Shown: positions 35,744 to 44,513, numbered from the stretch's first letter. The stretch is 64,000 bases of DNA from CAVUFH01 sp963740835 (GCA_963740835.1 CAVUFH010000003.1:682001-746000), one strand, 5' to 3'. The notes: generated from the sequence alone by a model not told the origin. A program made the numbers and translations.

Positions 35744-36928
35744 TCATGAGTTCTGCGGGTCGAGCAGGTGTTCGACGGTGGGCTGCGCCCGCGCCGCGAC
35801 CCGCTGCAGCACGCCCCGGGACCGAGCGCGGGAGATGGCGTCGCTCGCGATGACCCACGCGGGCACGGCGAGGATCAGGCCGACGATGCCGCCGAGGAGT
35901 CCGCCCAACGCGGTGACGACCAGCACGACCAGCGGATGGATGTCGAGGGACTTCCCCATGACCTTGGGCTCGACGAAGTTCTCGAGCGCGAGGTTCGCGG
36001 CAAGCACAACGAGGAGCATGATCGCGGCTTGCGGGAGGCCGCCATCGCCGAGAGCGATGATCACCGCCAAGCCACCGCCCAGGAACGCGCCGATGTACGG
36101 GATGTAGCCGCCGATGAAGTTGACCACCACGATGGTGAAGACGAGCGGCAACCCCATGAGGAGCGCGACGACGCCGATGAACAGCGACACGATGGCCGAC
36201 ATGACGGTGCGTCCTCGCCCGTAACTTCGGAGGACGCGACACGAGTCACCGATGAAGTCGTCGAAGTCCGCTCGGTACGCCGCATCAACGGTTGTGACGA
36301 CTGCGCGCCGGAGCCGGCTGCCGTCCTTCAGCAGGTAGTACATGATGAGCGAGCCGAGGATCACGCCGCCCGCGATGGCGACGATGCTGCCGATGCCGGA
36401 GACCAGCCCGGCGAGGACGCCGGTGGTGATCATCGGCAACGCGTCGTCGATCGCCTTCCGTGCCGCGTCCAACGAACTCTGATCGATACCGAGCGCGTCG
36501 GTCTGCTTGGACAGTTCGTTCAGCGCCTTGTTCGCCGACGTGCCGATGTCGTCGACCTGCGTGGTGACGCCCCGCACGGTCGCGACCACGACGCCGACGC
36601 CGAGTGCGAGCAAGAGGAGGACCACCAAGCCCGCGGCGAGGCTCGGCTTGAACCGGTGCCGCACCAGCACTCCGACGACTGGTTTGAAGCTCACCGCGAG
36701 CACGGCCGCGAACGTCATCGGCAGCACGATCTCGCTGATCGCCGATAACGCAATGACGACGATGATCGCCGAGATGACGAAGCCGACGAAGCTCCACGAC
36801 CAGACCCCGAGCCTCGGGATCCGGCCGAGGAATCCCGGCACGCCGCTCCGCGCCGCGTCGCTCGCCGCGTTGTCGTCAGGCGGCGCACTGCCGTCAGAGC
36901 TGGTCGTGAGATCAGTCGACTGAGTCAT
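35744..36928 (-). CDS. AI-2E family (PerM/TqsA-like) transporter
   Basis: 394 residues with about eight helices in the family layout: two hairpins at the N-terminus, a long soluble stretch (DDIGTSANKALNELSKQTDA), then conserved helices with GDSCRVLRSYGRG, FIGGYIPYIGAFLGGGLA and NFVEPKVMGKSLDIHPL. Members export autoinducer-2 or act as Na+/H+ antiporters; the substrate is not fixed by sequence. It is 47 bp downstream of the YihY gene on the same strand and likely shares its promoter with sites 3 and 4. Confidence 0.92.
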   Translation of the reverse strand: MTQSTDLTTSSDGSAPPDDNAASDAARSGVPGFLGRIPRLGVWSWSFVGFVISAIIVVIALSAISEIVLPMTFAAVLAVSFKPVVGVLVRHRFKPSLAAGLVVLLLLALGVGVVVATVRGVTTQVDDIGTSANKALNELSKQTDALGIDQSSLDAARKAIDDALPMITTGVLAGLVSGIGSIVAIAGGVILGSLIMYYLLKDGSRLRRAVVTTVDAAYRADFDDFIGDSCRVLRSYGRGRTVMSAIVSLFIGVVALLMGLPLVFTIVVVNFIGGYIPYIGAFLGGGLAVIIALGDGGLPQAAIMLLVVLAANLALENFVEPKVMGKSLDIHPLVVLVVTALGGLLGGIVGLILAVPAWVIASDAISRARSRGVLQRVAARAQPTVEHLLDPQNS

Positions 36929-36975
36929 GTGAGATCGGCCTCCGCCGCGTCATCGGTCGGGACTCGTTGTGGAAC

Positions 36976-37923
36976 TCATGTCTCTTGGGTGCTCTGGAAC
37001 GCGTCGCGGAGACTGAGCTCGCGCGCCGGTGGCGGAAGCGGTGGGCGGGCGCCGGCAACGAGTGCGGGTGCGTCGCCGCCCCGGATGAAGGTGCCGACGG
37101 GGCCGGTGTCTTCGGCGAAGATCACTCCGGCGCACACGCCGAGCAAGATGCAGATCGAGGCGCCGGAGAACCAGGTCACCAATGCGAGCGCGACGCCGAA
37201 GAAGCCGAACTGCTTCTGGTTGTCGCTCACCACACTTGGCATCCAGATCGTTGCCGACGCTGCGTACCCGCTGATCGCGAGGCCGGTGATCAGGCCGGTC
37301 GGGAGGAGCACACGCGCGCGGACATCGCCCAACAGGAGGAACCAGCTGGTGAACCACCACAGCGCGGATGTCGCTGCGAGCGTCAGGATCACGAAGAAGC
37401 CGACTCCGATCGGACCGCCGAGCGCGCCGCGCAGCGCGCCGAGAACCGCCAGCTGGACCACTGTCGCCAGCAGCCACGTCACGCCCCGCCAGTGCGCGCC
37501 GGCCCGCGCCCCCGGGGGACGGCGCCACGTGCGGAGGTAGGCGCGCTGCAGCGCGGTGGTGAACGAAGAGATGAAGAAGATCATGAACGCGAGGCCGAGT
37601 AGGCCGGTCGCCTTGCGAACGTCATCCGACGACGCGAACGCGGCCTGGGTCGTCGTCAGCGCATCGCCCTCGAGTCCGAGCCGATGGGTGAGGGTGGTGA
37701 CGATCGACGACCGGGTGCGGTCGGGCACGAACGCCGCAATGACGATGACGAGGGGGAAGAACGAGACGAACGCCTTCCCCGCGAGCGCGACGCTGCGATC
37801 GACGAACTCGATCTCGAGCATGCGCTCCCAGATGCGGTAGAGCAGCAGCCGTTCCAACCGCTCCCGCAGCACCGCGACTCGTCGGCGCATTCCGGTGACG
37901 CCGGATTCGGCGGAAGTGGTCAT
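36976..37923 (-). CDS. YihY/BrkB-family inner membrane protein
   Basis: 315 residues with six helices. Family landmarks are VALAGKAFVSFFPLVIVIAA (helix 1), the RAYLRTWRRPPGARAG loop and LITGLAISGYAASATIWMP. The function of the family is unsettled. The gene heads a two-gene minus-strand unit with the AI-2E transporter, and the paired dyads at 37991 and 38036 are 68-113 bp upstream of its start. Confidence 0.9.
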   Translation of the reverse strand: MTTSAESGVTGMRRRVAVLRERLERLLLYRIWERMLEIEFVDRSVALAGKAFVSFFPLVIVIAAFVPDRTRSSIVTTLTHRLGLEGDALTTTQAAFASSDDVRKATGLLGLAFMIFFISSFTTALQRAYLRTWRRPPGARAGAHWRGVTWLLATVVQLAVLGALRGALGGPIGVGFFVILTLAATSALWWFTSWFLLLGDVRARVLLPTGLITGLAISGYAASATIWMPSVVSDNQKQFGFFGVALALVTWFSGASICILLGVCAGVIFAEDTGPVGTFIRGGDAPALVAGARPPLPPPARELSLRDAFQSTQET

Positions 37924-37990
37924 ACAGCCGCGTCGCTCCCTCTGACGCCGATCCGGATGTCGATCATCGGGCTCGGACCGATGCGCGTCG

Positions 37991-38007
37991 TCACGCAGAA
38001 TGCGTGA
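37991..38007. promoter_or_regulatory. Recurrent dyad, site 3
   Basis: TCACGCAGAATGCGTGA, perfect 7-bp arms with GAA centre, preceded by GTCG like site 1. It lies in the divergent region between YihY and the SulP operon. Confidence 0.6.
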
Positions 38008-38035
38008 TTGCCGTTCGACCGTGACGCGCGGCGAA

Positions 38036-38052
38036 TCACGCAGAACGGATGA
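38036..38052. promoter_or_regulatory. Recurrent dyad, site 4 (one good arm)
   Basis: TCACGCAGAACGGATGA keeps the left arm and GAA centre of site 3 but the right arm is degenerate. Its start is 45 bp from that of site 3, close to four helical turns, which would suit cooperative binding on one face. Confidence 0.4.
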
Positions 38053-38125
38053 CGACGGATCGCATGTCGTTCACGAGACTCGACCCTCGCAGGCGTCATT
38101 TCGTTCGCCGTGCCGGGAGCGGTCG

Positions 38126-38401
38126 TTGACTACTGAGCTGCAACAGACGAAGGACGATTCCGCCACTCAGGCGGCTGTGCAACCGCCTTCGATGTCGGCA
38201 GTGCGGCGGGCCTGGACCGCGCCCGCGCCCGGTGGCATGGGTGTGATCGAGACCGGCCTGATCGCCGGCTTCACCGCCTCGGGTATTCCGGAAGCGCAAG
38301 CGGTCGCGGCCACATTCACCGCGCGGATGTGTACGTCGTATCTGCCGCCGATCTGGGGCTGGTTCGCACTGTCCTCGCTCCGGAAGAAGGAATACGTGTG
38401 A
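38126..38401 (+). pseudogene. C-terminal fragment of an LPG-synthase/UPF0104-type membrane flippase
   Basis: 91 residues from a possible TTG (GGGAG upstream). Only the last ~58 residues have recognisable content: PGGMGVIETGLIAGFTASGI and SYLPPIWGWFALSSLRKKEY match the final two helices of the LPG_synthase_TM/UPF0104 flippase family, normally ~300 residues. The N-terminal helices are missing and replaced by a short hydrophilic leader. It is either a remnant or a retained micro-protein; the stop overlaps the start of the SulP gene (GTGA), so it may persist as a coupled leader. Confidence 0.6.
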
Positions 38402-40110
38402 GCCGCGCGCGCCTGAGGGATCAACACGAACGGCGTCTGCCGATCCTGACGTCGTTCGACGGGTACCGGCGGGCGTGGCTCACGCGCGACATGGTCGCCG
38501 GGCTCACGCTCTGGGCGGTGCTCGTCCCCGAGGCGCTGGCGTACGCGACGATCGCCGGCGTCTCGCCGGTCATCGGCTTGTACGCGGTGCCGCCGGCTCT
38601 CGTCTTGTACGCGGCATTCGGTTCGTCGAAGCATCTGGTCGTGGGTCCGGGCGCGGCGAGTGCGGCACTGTCGGCCGCGGCAGTCGCGGACCTCACAACC
38701 GGCGGCCCGGACAACTTCCTGGCGTTCACTGCGATGCTCGCGCTCGCGACCGGCGTGCTCGCGCTGCTCGCGGGCCTCTTCCGCCTCGGCTTCCTCTCGA
38801 ACTTCATCTCGGAACCGGTCATGAAGGGCTTCATCATCGGTCTCGCCCTCACGATCATCGTGGGGCAGCTGCCCAAGGTGTTCGGGTTCGAGAAGGAGGG
38901 AGACAACTTCTTCGAACAAGCGTGGAACTTCCTTCGCCACCTCGACGACACGCAGTGGCGGACACTGACAGTCGGAGTTGTCTCGTTCGCGATAGTGGTC
39001 GGGCTGCGGCGGTTCGCGCCGGCGGTTCCCGCGTCGCTGGTCGCGGTCGCGTTCGGCATCGTGGTCGTCCACGTCTTCGACCTGTCGCAGCATGGTGTGG
39101 CGATCGTCGGCCACATCGAGAGCGGGCTGCCGTCGATCGGGCTGCCGCACGACTTGAACCTGAGCGACTACTTCGCGACGTCGGCCTCGGCCTTCGGCGT
39201 GATGCTCGTCGCGTTCGGTGAGGGTCTCGCGGCGGCGAAGACGTACGCGACCCAGGATCACTACGCGATCGATCCCAACCGCGAGCTGATCGGGCTCGGC
39301 GCCGCCAACATCGGCGCCGGGCTCTGTCAAGGAATGGTCGTGAGCGGGGGACTGTCGAAGACCGCGGTGAACGCGTCCGCCGGTGCGCGCTCGCAGATCT
39401 CGGGCATCACGGCCGCCGTCGCGACGGTCATCACCCTGTTGTTCCTCACGAGCCTCTTCGAGGATCTGCCCGAAGCGACGCTCGGGGCAGTTGTGATCGC
39501 CGCGCTGCTCGAGCTCGTCGACATACAGGCGCTCGTGAAGCTGTACCGGCTCTCCACTCGGCGCCTCGGCCGGATCTACGGCGTCGCGGCGCGGCCCGAC
39601 TTCATCGCGGCGATGGCCGCGATGCTCGGCGTTTTGATCTTCGACACGCTGCCCGGCTTGTTCATCGGCATCGTGGTTTCGCTCCTGCTCCTCGTGTACC
39701 GAGCGTCCCATCCGCACCTGGCGACGCTCGGCAAGGTCGCGGGCACCGAGCAGTACACCGATATCGACCGGCACCCCGAGAACGCGTCCGTGCCGGGAGT
39801 CGTCATCGTCCGCCTCGACGGCGCGCTCTTCTTCGCCAACGCGGAGGGCGTCGCCGATGCCATCCGCGCCCACGCGAGAGAGTCGGGAGTGAAGACCATC
39901 ATCATCGACGCGGAGTCGATGCCATTCGTCGACATCAGCGCGGTGAGGATGCTCAAGAACACGTACGCGGATCTCGAAGGATCCGGAGTTCGACTCGTCA
40001 TCGCGCACGACATCGGACAAGTCCGCGATCTCCTGCGAGTCGGCGACGCGGAGCGACTCGGTGAAGTCGTCTATCCGACCGTCCAAGCGGCAGTTGCGGC
40101 CGTGACGTGA
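38398..40110 (+). CDS. SulP-family anion transporter with STAS domain
   Basis: 570 residues from a GTG coupled to the previous stop. The membrane domain starts with DMVAGLTLWAVLVPEALAYA, the SulP signature, followed by VGPGAASAALSAAAVADL and ATQDHYAIDPNRELIGLGAA. A cytoplasmic STAS domain (~455-565) follows with VVIVRLDGALFFANAEG and a DAESMPFVDISAVRML motif. SulP proteins move sulfate, bicarbonate or other anions. The next gene, a channel-like protein, overlaps its stop, so the two are one operon downstream of sites 3 and 4. Confidence 0.93.
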   Translation: MSRARLRDQHERRLPILTSFDGYRRAWLTRDMVAGLTLWAVLVPEALAYATIAGVSPVIGLYAVPPALVLYAAFGSSKHLVVGPGAASAALSAAAVADLTTGGPDNFLAFTAMLALATGVLALLAGLFRLGFLSNFISEPVMKGFIIGLALTIIVGQLPKVFGFEKEGDNFFEQAWNFLRHLDDTQWRTLTVGVVSFAIVVGLRRFAPAVPASLVAVAFGIVVVHVFDLSQHGVAIVGHIESGLPSIGLPHDLNLSDYFATSASAFGVMLVAFGEGLAAAKTYATQDHYAIDPNRELIGLGAANIGAGLCQGMVVSGGLSKTAVNASAGARSQISGITAAVATVITLLFLTSLFEDLPEATLGAVVIAALLELVDIQALVKLYRLSTRRLGRIYGVAARPDFIAAMAAMLGVLIFDTLPGLFIGIVVSLLLLVYRASHPHLATLGKVAGTEQYTDIDRHPENASVPGVVIVRLDGALFFANAEGVADAIRAHARESGVKTIIIDAESMPFVDISAVRMLKNTYADLEGSGVRLVIAHDIGQVRDLLRVGDAERLGEVVYPTVQAAVAAVT

Positions 40111-40649
40111 CCGGCGTGCACGGTATCCGGGCGTCGTCGCACTGGCGGGTCACGGTCACCGCGGTCGGGGGCGTGCTCGCGGCGGCGGTGCTGATCGCGC
40201 TCTATTACACGGTGCCGCTTGACCTGAAATTCGGGATGTCGGGTGTGGCCCGGCTCCTGGTCGGATTCCTCGTGTTCCTCGGCGTCATGACATGGCAGGT
40301 GCGGGCCATCACGAACTCCAAGAATCCCGGGCTCCGGGCGCTGGAGGGCACGCTCCTGGTGTTGCCGCTCTTCCTCGTGCTGTTCGCGTCCACGTACTAC
40401 ATGATGAGTCGGGGCGATGCGTCGAACTTCACCGAGGCGCTGTCGAGAACCGACGCCCTGTACCTCACGGTCACGATCTTCTCGACGGTGGGGTTCGGCG
40501 ACATCAGCCCGAAGCTCGAATCGGCTCGCCTGGTCGTGTCGACCCAGATGATCCTCGACCTCGTCATCCTCGGGCTCGGCGTACGGATCCTGCTCAACGC
40601 GGTGCAACGGGGTCGCGATCGGCTCACGAGCGAGACCAGTGAGGAGTAA
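40107..40649 (+). CDS. Two-pore-helix K+-channel-like protein
   Basis: 180 residues, GTG start overlapping the SulP stop (GTGA). Two helices (~14-36, ~42-62) precede a pore unit: helix ~82-100, pore loop and filter TIFSTVGFGDISP near 131, then the inner helix (MILDLVILGLGVRILLNAV). TVGFGD is the K+ selectivity filter. No RCK or cyclic-nucleotide domain is attached, so gating is unknown. Coupling to an anion transporter suggests joint ion balance. Confidence 0.85.
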   Translation: MTGVHGIRASSHWRVTVTAVGGVLAAAVLIALYYTVPLDLKFGMSGVARLLVGFLVFLGVMTWQVRAITNSKNPGLRALEGTLLVLPLFLVLFASTYYMMSRGDASNFTEALSRTDALYLTVTIFSTVGFGDISPKLESARLVVSTQMILDLVILGLGVRILLNAVQRGRDRLTSETSEE

Positions 40650-40656
40650 GCGCATC

Positions 40657-40683
40657 GAACGCGTGCGTTCTTTCATCTTGTTT
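40657..40683 (+). terminator. Rho-independent-like terminator after the SulP-channel operon
   Basis: Stem GAACG/CGTTC (extendable to GAACGC/GCGTTC) followed by the T-rich TTTCATCTTGTTT, 8 bp after the channel stop. Confidence 0.5.
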
Positions 40684-40754
40684 GGGGGATGGTGTGGCGC
40701 GCGCAACGTGGTTCGATCGACCGAGCGGCTCACAACAAACGGAGGAGTGCAACG

Positions 40755-41165
40755 ATGGCGGACGTGACGACCACGAGGCAGAGGAGCAGCTGGGCGGTCG
40801 GCTGGACGTACTTCGCGTCGATCATGATGATTCTCATCGGCTCGTTCCATGCGATCGCCGGGCTCATCGGGATTCTCGACGACGAGTTCTACGTCAAGAC
40901 CCGGAACTACGTGCTGCAGTTCGACACGACACAGTGGGGCTGGATCCACCTGATCTTCGGCGTGCTCATCGCGGTTGCCGGCGGCTATCTCCTCACGGGC
41001 TCTGTGTTCGCGCGGACGATCGGCGTCATCATGGCGTTTCTCAGTGCGCTCGTCGGGTTCGCCTGGTTGCCGTACTCACCGGTCTGGGGCGTCATCTTCG
41101 TGGCGATCTCAGTCAGCGTGATCTGGGCGCTGACTGCCCACGGCCGCGACGTCACCGAGTACTAG
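40755..41165 (+). CDS. DUF7144-family four-helix membrane protein
   Basis: 136 residues from ATG with a strong ribosome site (GGAGGAG). Four hydrophobic helices alternate with the family pattern: WTYFASIMMILIGSFHAIAG, a loop with FDTTQWGWIHLIFGVL, and ALVGFAWLPYSPVWGV. Function unknown; common in Actinobacteria near DUF1269 and SulP-type genes. First gene of the downstream stress/membrane set on the plus strand. Confidence 0.85.
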   Translation: MADVTTTRQRSSWAVGWTYFASIMMILIGSFHAIAGLIGILDDEFYVKTRNYVLQFDTTQWGWIHLIFGVLIAVAGGYLLTGSVFARTIGVIMAFLSALVGFAWLPYSPVWGVIFVAISVSVIWALTAHGRDVTEY

Positions 41166-41220
41166 CCCACGCAATTTGCCCGTGGCGCGCACCGCGCCCA
41201 GGAACAGGAGGAAGAATCCC

Positions 41221-41742
41221 ATGACCATCGGACCCATTCAGGCATTCGTGATCGGCTTCCCGGACAACGGTCTGTTCGAGGGTCGGATCGCCGAGGAACT
41301 CGCACGTCTCAGCGACGTCGGCCAGATCCGGATCATCGACGCGGTGTTCGTCGTACGCGAAGGTGATGACGTCGCGGTGCTGAGCATCTCGGACCTCGAC
41401 GACGACCAGCGCACCGAGCTGCGCGCCGCAGTGGGTGCATTGGTCGGGCTCGGGATCGCGGGCGGTGACGGTGCGGTTGCCGGCGCGGAGGCCGGCGCGT
41501 CCATCGACGTCGACGCGGCCACCGTCGCCGAGCGCATCGGCGCGTCACTGATCGACGACCTTCCCGACGGGAGCTCTGCACTCGTGCTGGCGATCGAGCA
41601 CATGTGGGCGATCCCGCTGCGCGACGCCGTGCGTGATGCCGGCGGCATCGTGCTCGCGCATCGCTCGTTGTCGGCTGAAGAGCTCGTCGTCTTCGGCATG
41701 GACGTCGGCGACGCGCTCGCGGACGCCGAAGACGAGAGCTGA
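41221..41742 (+). CDS. DUF6325-family protein
   Basis: 173 residues from ATG with AGGAGGAAG upstream. The N-terminus GPIQAFVIGFPDNGLFEGRI and IRIIDAVFVVREGDD follow the DUF6325 pattern, a small actinobacterial family of unknown role, with a Gly/Ala-rich middle (GLGIAGGDGAVAGAEAGA) and a second half ALVLAIEHMWAIPLRDAVRD. The same two-part design (alpha/beta unit, glycine-zipper-like core, second unit) recurs in the neighbouring DUF1269 protein; the pair is often adjacent. Confidence 0.85.
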   Translation: MTIGPIQAFVIGFPDNGLFEGRIAEELARLSDVGQIRIIDAVFVVREGDDVAVLSISDLDDDQRTELRAAVGALVGLGIAGGDGAVAGAEAGASIDVDAATVAERIGASLIDDLPDGSSALVLAIEHMWAIPLRDAVRDAGGIVLAHRSLSAEELVVFGMDVGDALADAEDES

Positions 41743-41787
41743 GTTCGCGTACGTCTCGCTCGGACGAGACACGAAAGGAGACACAAG

Positions 41788-42296
41788 GTGGCACGAGCAG
41801 ACGGAATGTTCCTCTACCTCGGCACGTACTCGAGCGAGGCCGCGGCGCGCGCCGACTACGAAATCGTCAAGGATCTGCACGCAGCCGATGTCGTCGGAAC
41901 GTACGACGCGGCCGTGATCACCAAGGACTCGTCGGGCAGGTCCACGTCAACAAGGACGAGATGGCGACGCGGCACAGCGGCTGGGGCGGTGCCGCGGCCG
42001 GCGCGGTCGTGGGGATCCTCTTCCCGCCCGCGATCCTCGGCAGCGCGCTCGTCGGCGGCGCGGTCGGGGCCGCGAGCGGTCACATCTGCCGGGGGATCTC
42101 CCGTTCCGACGTCAAGGAGCTCGGTGACCTCATCGATAGCGGCGAGGCCGCGCTCTTGGTCGTCGGCGCGAGCACGCTCGAGCAAGCGCTCGACCAGGCC
42201 GGGCTGAAGGCCGAGAAGCAAGTCGCCAAGCAGCTTGACGTGAGCACCGCCGACGTCGACGCCGCGGTCAAAGAAGCCGCGGGCGAAGTCGGCTGA
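41788..42296 (+). CDS. DUF1269-family protein (frame break near 41937)
   Basis: About 169 residues when one missing base is allowed for. The first frame reads MFLYLGTYSSEAAARADYEI and VVGTYDAAVITKDSSG, then fails at TCGTCGGGCAGG; adding one G gives (Q)VHVNKDEMATRHSGWGG in the second frame, followed by the glycine-rich AAAGAVVGILFPPAI, RSDVKELGDLIDSGEAALLVV and a C-terminal helix. The intact product matches the DUF1269 family, thought to be membrane- or stress-associated. Ribosome site GAAAGGAGACACAAG precedes the GTG start. Confidence 0.8.
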
Positions 42297-42328
42297 TCGC
42301 CGAACGTCTCGACAACGCGGAGGCAACC

Positions 42329-43762
42329 ATGAAGAAGGTCGTACATCCGAGCGTCGAGGAACGGGTCGCGCAGGGGAAGGCGGCGCGCGAGCGCGTCGCC
42401 CCGGGTGGGCACGCAGGATGGGAGCCGGCACCTGATCGGCCCGATCCGGTCGCGTTGCTCGAAGCGCAGAACGAGACCCGGGAGCCCGACCTCGTGCCCG
42501 TGCGGCACGGCCGGATGATGGTGTCGCCGTTCACGTTCTACCGGGGCGCGGCGAAGATCATGGCCGCGGACCTGGAGGACACGCCGACAGCGGGGTTGGA
42601 CGTCCAGCTCTGCGGCGACGCGCACCTCAGCAACTTCGGCCTGTACGCGTCGCCGGAGCGACAGCTCGTGTTCGACGTGAACGACTTCGACGAGACGCTT
42701 CCCGGACCATTCGAGTACGACGTGAAGCGTTTGGCGGCGAGCTTCACCATCGCGGCGCGCAACAACGGGTACCGCAAGGCTGACGGTCGTGCGAGCACGC
42801 TCGCGTCGGTCAGCGCGTACCGAACGGCGATGCTCGAGTACGCGGCGATGCCGACGTTGGAAGTCTGGTACGACCGGATGTCGGAGGAAGACCTCATGCG
42901 GGGCGTCGCGGAGACGACCCGGTCGCTGGAGCGGGCCGGCGACAAGAAGAACGCGAAAACCGCCGAGAAAGGGGCGCGCAAGACCGCCGCAAAGGCCCGC
43001 ACACACGACAGCCTGCAGGCGCTCTCGAAGCTCGCCGAGCTGGTCGACGGCGAGTACCGCATCATCAACCAGCCGCCGATCGTCGTGCGTTTGCCCGAGG
43101 CCGCCGAGGGCCTCGGCATCCCGGCCGACCAGATCGAGCAGGTACTCCACGAGCAGTTCCGCGCCTATCGGGCAACCTTGCCGGATGATCGTCGCCGGCT
43201 CCTCGAGCGCTTCGAGTTCGTGGACGCCGCCCGCAAGGTCGTCGGTGTCGGCAGCGTCGGCACGGGTGCCTACATCGGCCTGTTCCGGGGCCGCGACAAC
43301 CAGGATCCGTTGTTCCTCCAAGTCAAGGAGGCAACTGCATCCGTTCTGGAGGATCACCTGCCCAAGAGCGCGTACTCCCAGGCAGGCGAGCGCGTCGTGC
43401 AAGGGCAGAAGTTGATGCAGGCCGCCAGCGACATCTTCCTCGGGTGGACCCAAGGCGTGCAGGACAAGAAGCGTCACTACTACTGGCGACAACTGCATGA
43501 CATGAAGGGCTCAGCCGTCGTCGAAGGGATGGTGCCCGAAGCGCTCGCGTTCTACGCGCGCCTGTGCGGGCGCACACTTGCGCGCGCCCACGCGCGATCC
43601 GGAGATCCAATCGCGCTTGCGGCCTACCTGGGCAAGAAGGACCGGTTCGACGAGTCGATCACAGACTTCGCCGAGCGCTACGCCGACCAGAACGAGCGCG
43701 ACTACCGCGCGTTCACCGAGGCGATCAGCTCGGGGCGGCTGGCCGCGCTCGAAGGCGTCTGA
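42329..43762 (+). CDS. DUF2252-family protein
   Basis: 477 residues from ATG with GGAGG upstream. The family motifs are clear: RMMVSPFTFYRGAA near 53, LCGDAHLSNFGLY near 91, FDVNDFDETLPGPFEYDVKR near 112, and later VGSVGTGAYIGLF and FLQVKEATASVL. The GDxHLxNFG and DFDE residues resemble the catalytic and metal-binding loops of kinase-like folds, so phosphotransfer is possible, but no substrate is known. It sits downstream of DUF6325 and DUF1269 genes with short gaps. Confidence 0.9.
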   Translation: MKKVVHPSVEERVAQGKAARERVAPGGHAGWEPAPDRPDPVALLEAQNETREPDLVPVRHGRMMVSPFTFYRGAAKIMAADLEDTPTAGLDVQLCGDAHLSNFGLYASPERQLVFDVNDFDETLPGPFEYDVKRLAASFTIAARNNGYRKADGRASTLASVSAYRTAMLEYAAMPTLEVWYDRMSEEDLMRGVAETTRSLERAGDKKNAKTAEKGARKTAAKARTHDSLQALSKLAELVDGEYRIINQPPIVVRLPEAAEGLGIPADQIEQVLHEQFRAYRATLPDDRRRLLERFEFVDAARKVVGVGSVGTGAYIGLFRGRDNQDPLFLQVKEATASVLEDHLPKSAYSQAGERVVQGQKLMQAASDIFLGWTQGVQDKKRHYYWRQLHDMKGSAVVEGMVPEALAFYARLCGRTLARAHARSGDPIALAAYLGKKDRFDESITDFAERYADQNERDYRAFTEAISSGRLAALEGV

Positions 43763-43788
43763 CACAAACAAACTGCAGGGAGATCGTC

Positions 43789-43974
43789 ATGTGGTTCGGC
43801 ATTGGCATCATCGGCGCCATCCTCTGGATACTGATCGCCTCCTGGCCCGCACCCGTCGCGGGACGCAAGGGTCACAGCTTCATCGGGTATTTCATCCTCA
43901 GCCTGTTCTTCTTCCCGCTCGCGCTGATCATGGCGTACTGCGTGCAGGACCGGACCCGACTCGCGTACGGCTAA
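43789..43974 (+). CDS. Small two-helix membrane protein
   Basis: 61 residues from ATG; GCAGGGAG upstream is a good ribosome site. Helix ~3-20 and helix ~32-50 are joined by the basic loop PVAGRKGHSFIGY, then the end is polar. The pattern GRKGHSFIGYFxLSLFFFPL resembles short membrane proteins sometimes labelled superinfection-immunity-like. Last gene of the cargo series. Confidence 0.7.
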   Translation: MWFGIGIIGAILWILIASWPAPVAGRKGHSFIGYFILSLFFFPLALIMAYCVQDRTRLAYG

Positions 43975-43978
43975 TTGG

Positions 43979-44003
43979 GTTCGGCCGGAGAAGGCCGCCG
44001 AAC
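43979..44003 (+). terminator. Hairpin after the cargo operon
   Basis: Arms GTTCGGC/GCCGAAC with an 11-nt loop start 5 bp after the stop of the small membrane protein gene. No U-tract, so termination strength is uncertain. Confidence 0.4.
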
Positions 44004-44235
44004 GGTGGGACAGGTGTGCGAGGTGTGCAGGCTCCGCGGGAGCACCGCGCGAGTTTGACCCTTCCACCGCGTGCCTGGGCTCGTGCCTATTCACGACTCG
44101 TGCGGGCGCGTCCAGCTGTCAGCGTGACGACAGGCGGCTCGACGGCGTCAGCGTGTCGGGTGTGGGGCCTCTTGCGTGGCGTTCTGCACTCAGCACGGCT
44201 GCACGATCGAAGGCCTAGCACTGCACAGCCAGGCC

Positions 44236-44249
44236 GTGCAGTACTGCAC
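44236..44249. repeat. 14-bp perfect palindrome within short direct repeats
   Basis: GTGCAGTACTGCAC reads the same on both strands. It overlaps the second of two ACTGCACAGCC direct repeats spaced 23 bp apart. Confidence 0.55.
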
Positions 44250-44486
44250 AGCCGCTGCACCGACGCTCGTCGCCGTTGCGCTGCCGCGTTGCCACCGCGT
44301 TGCCCGCGCGTTCGGCGAGCAGCGGTGAGCTCGCTCCTGCCAATGACGAAGAGCGGTCGCCGTGCCTGTCGTCGGTACCTTCCACGCGACATTGACCCGC
44401 TCGGATCGTTCTCCATCCGCCGCGGTGCGTCCGCGCGAAGAATTCGTGGTGGGCGCTTGCGGCAGTCTCGACGACGTCCAAAGGAG

Positions 44487-44513
44487 GCAGGTTGCGCCTT
44501 CGGCGCAACCTGC
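44487..44513. repeat. Perfect 12-bp inverted repeat
   Basis: GCAGGTTGCGCC, loop TTC, GGCGCAACCTGC. A tight, strong hairpin preceded by AAGGAG and with no U-tract after it. Could be a transcript-end stem, an attenuator, or a protein-binding site. Confidence 0.5.

Noticed and set aside
38167..40086. 639-residue open frame on the minus strand
   Set aside because: Antisense to the SulP gene; highly charged, motif-free.
41167..41185. CCACGCAATTTGCCCGTGG as a fifth copy of the element's dyad
   Set aside because: Only part of one arm matches and the right arm has an extra base; too weak to count with sites 1-4.
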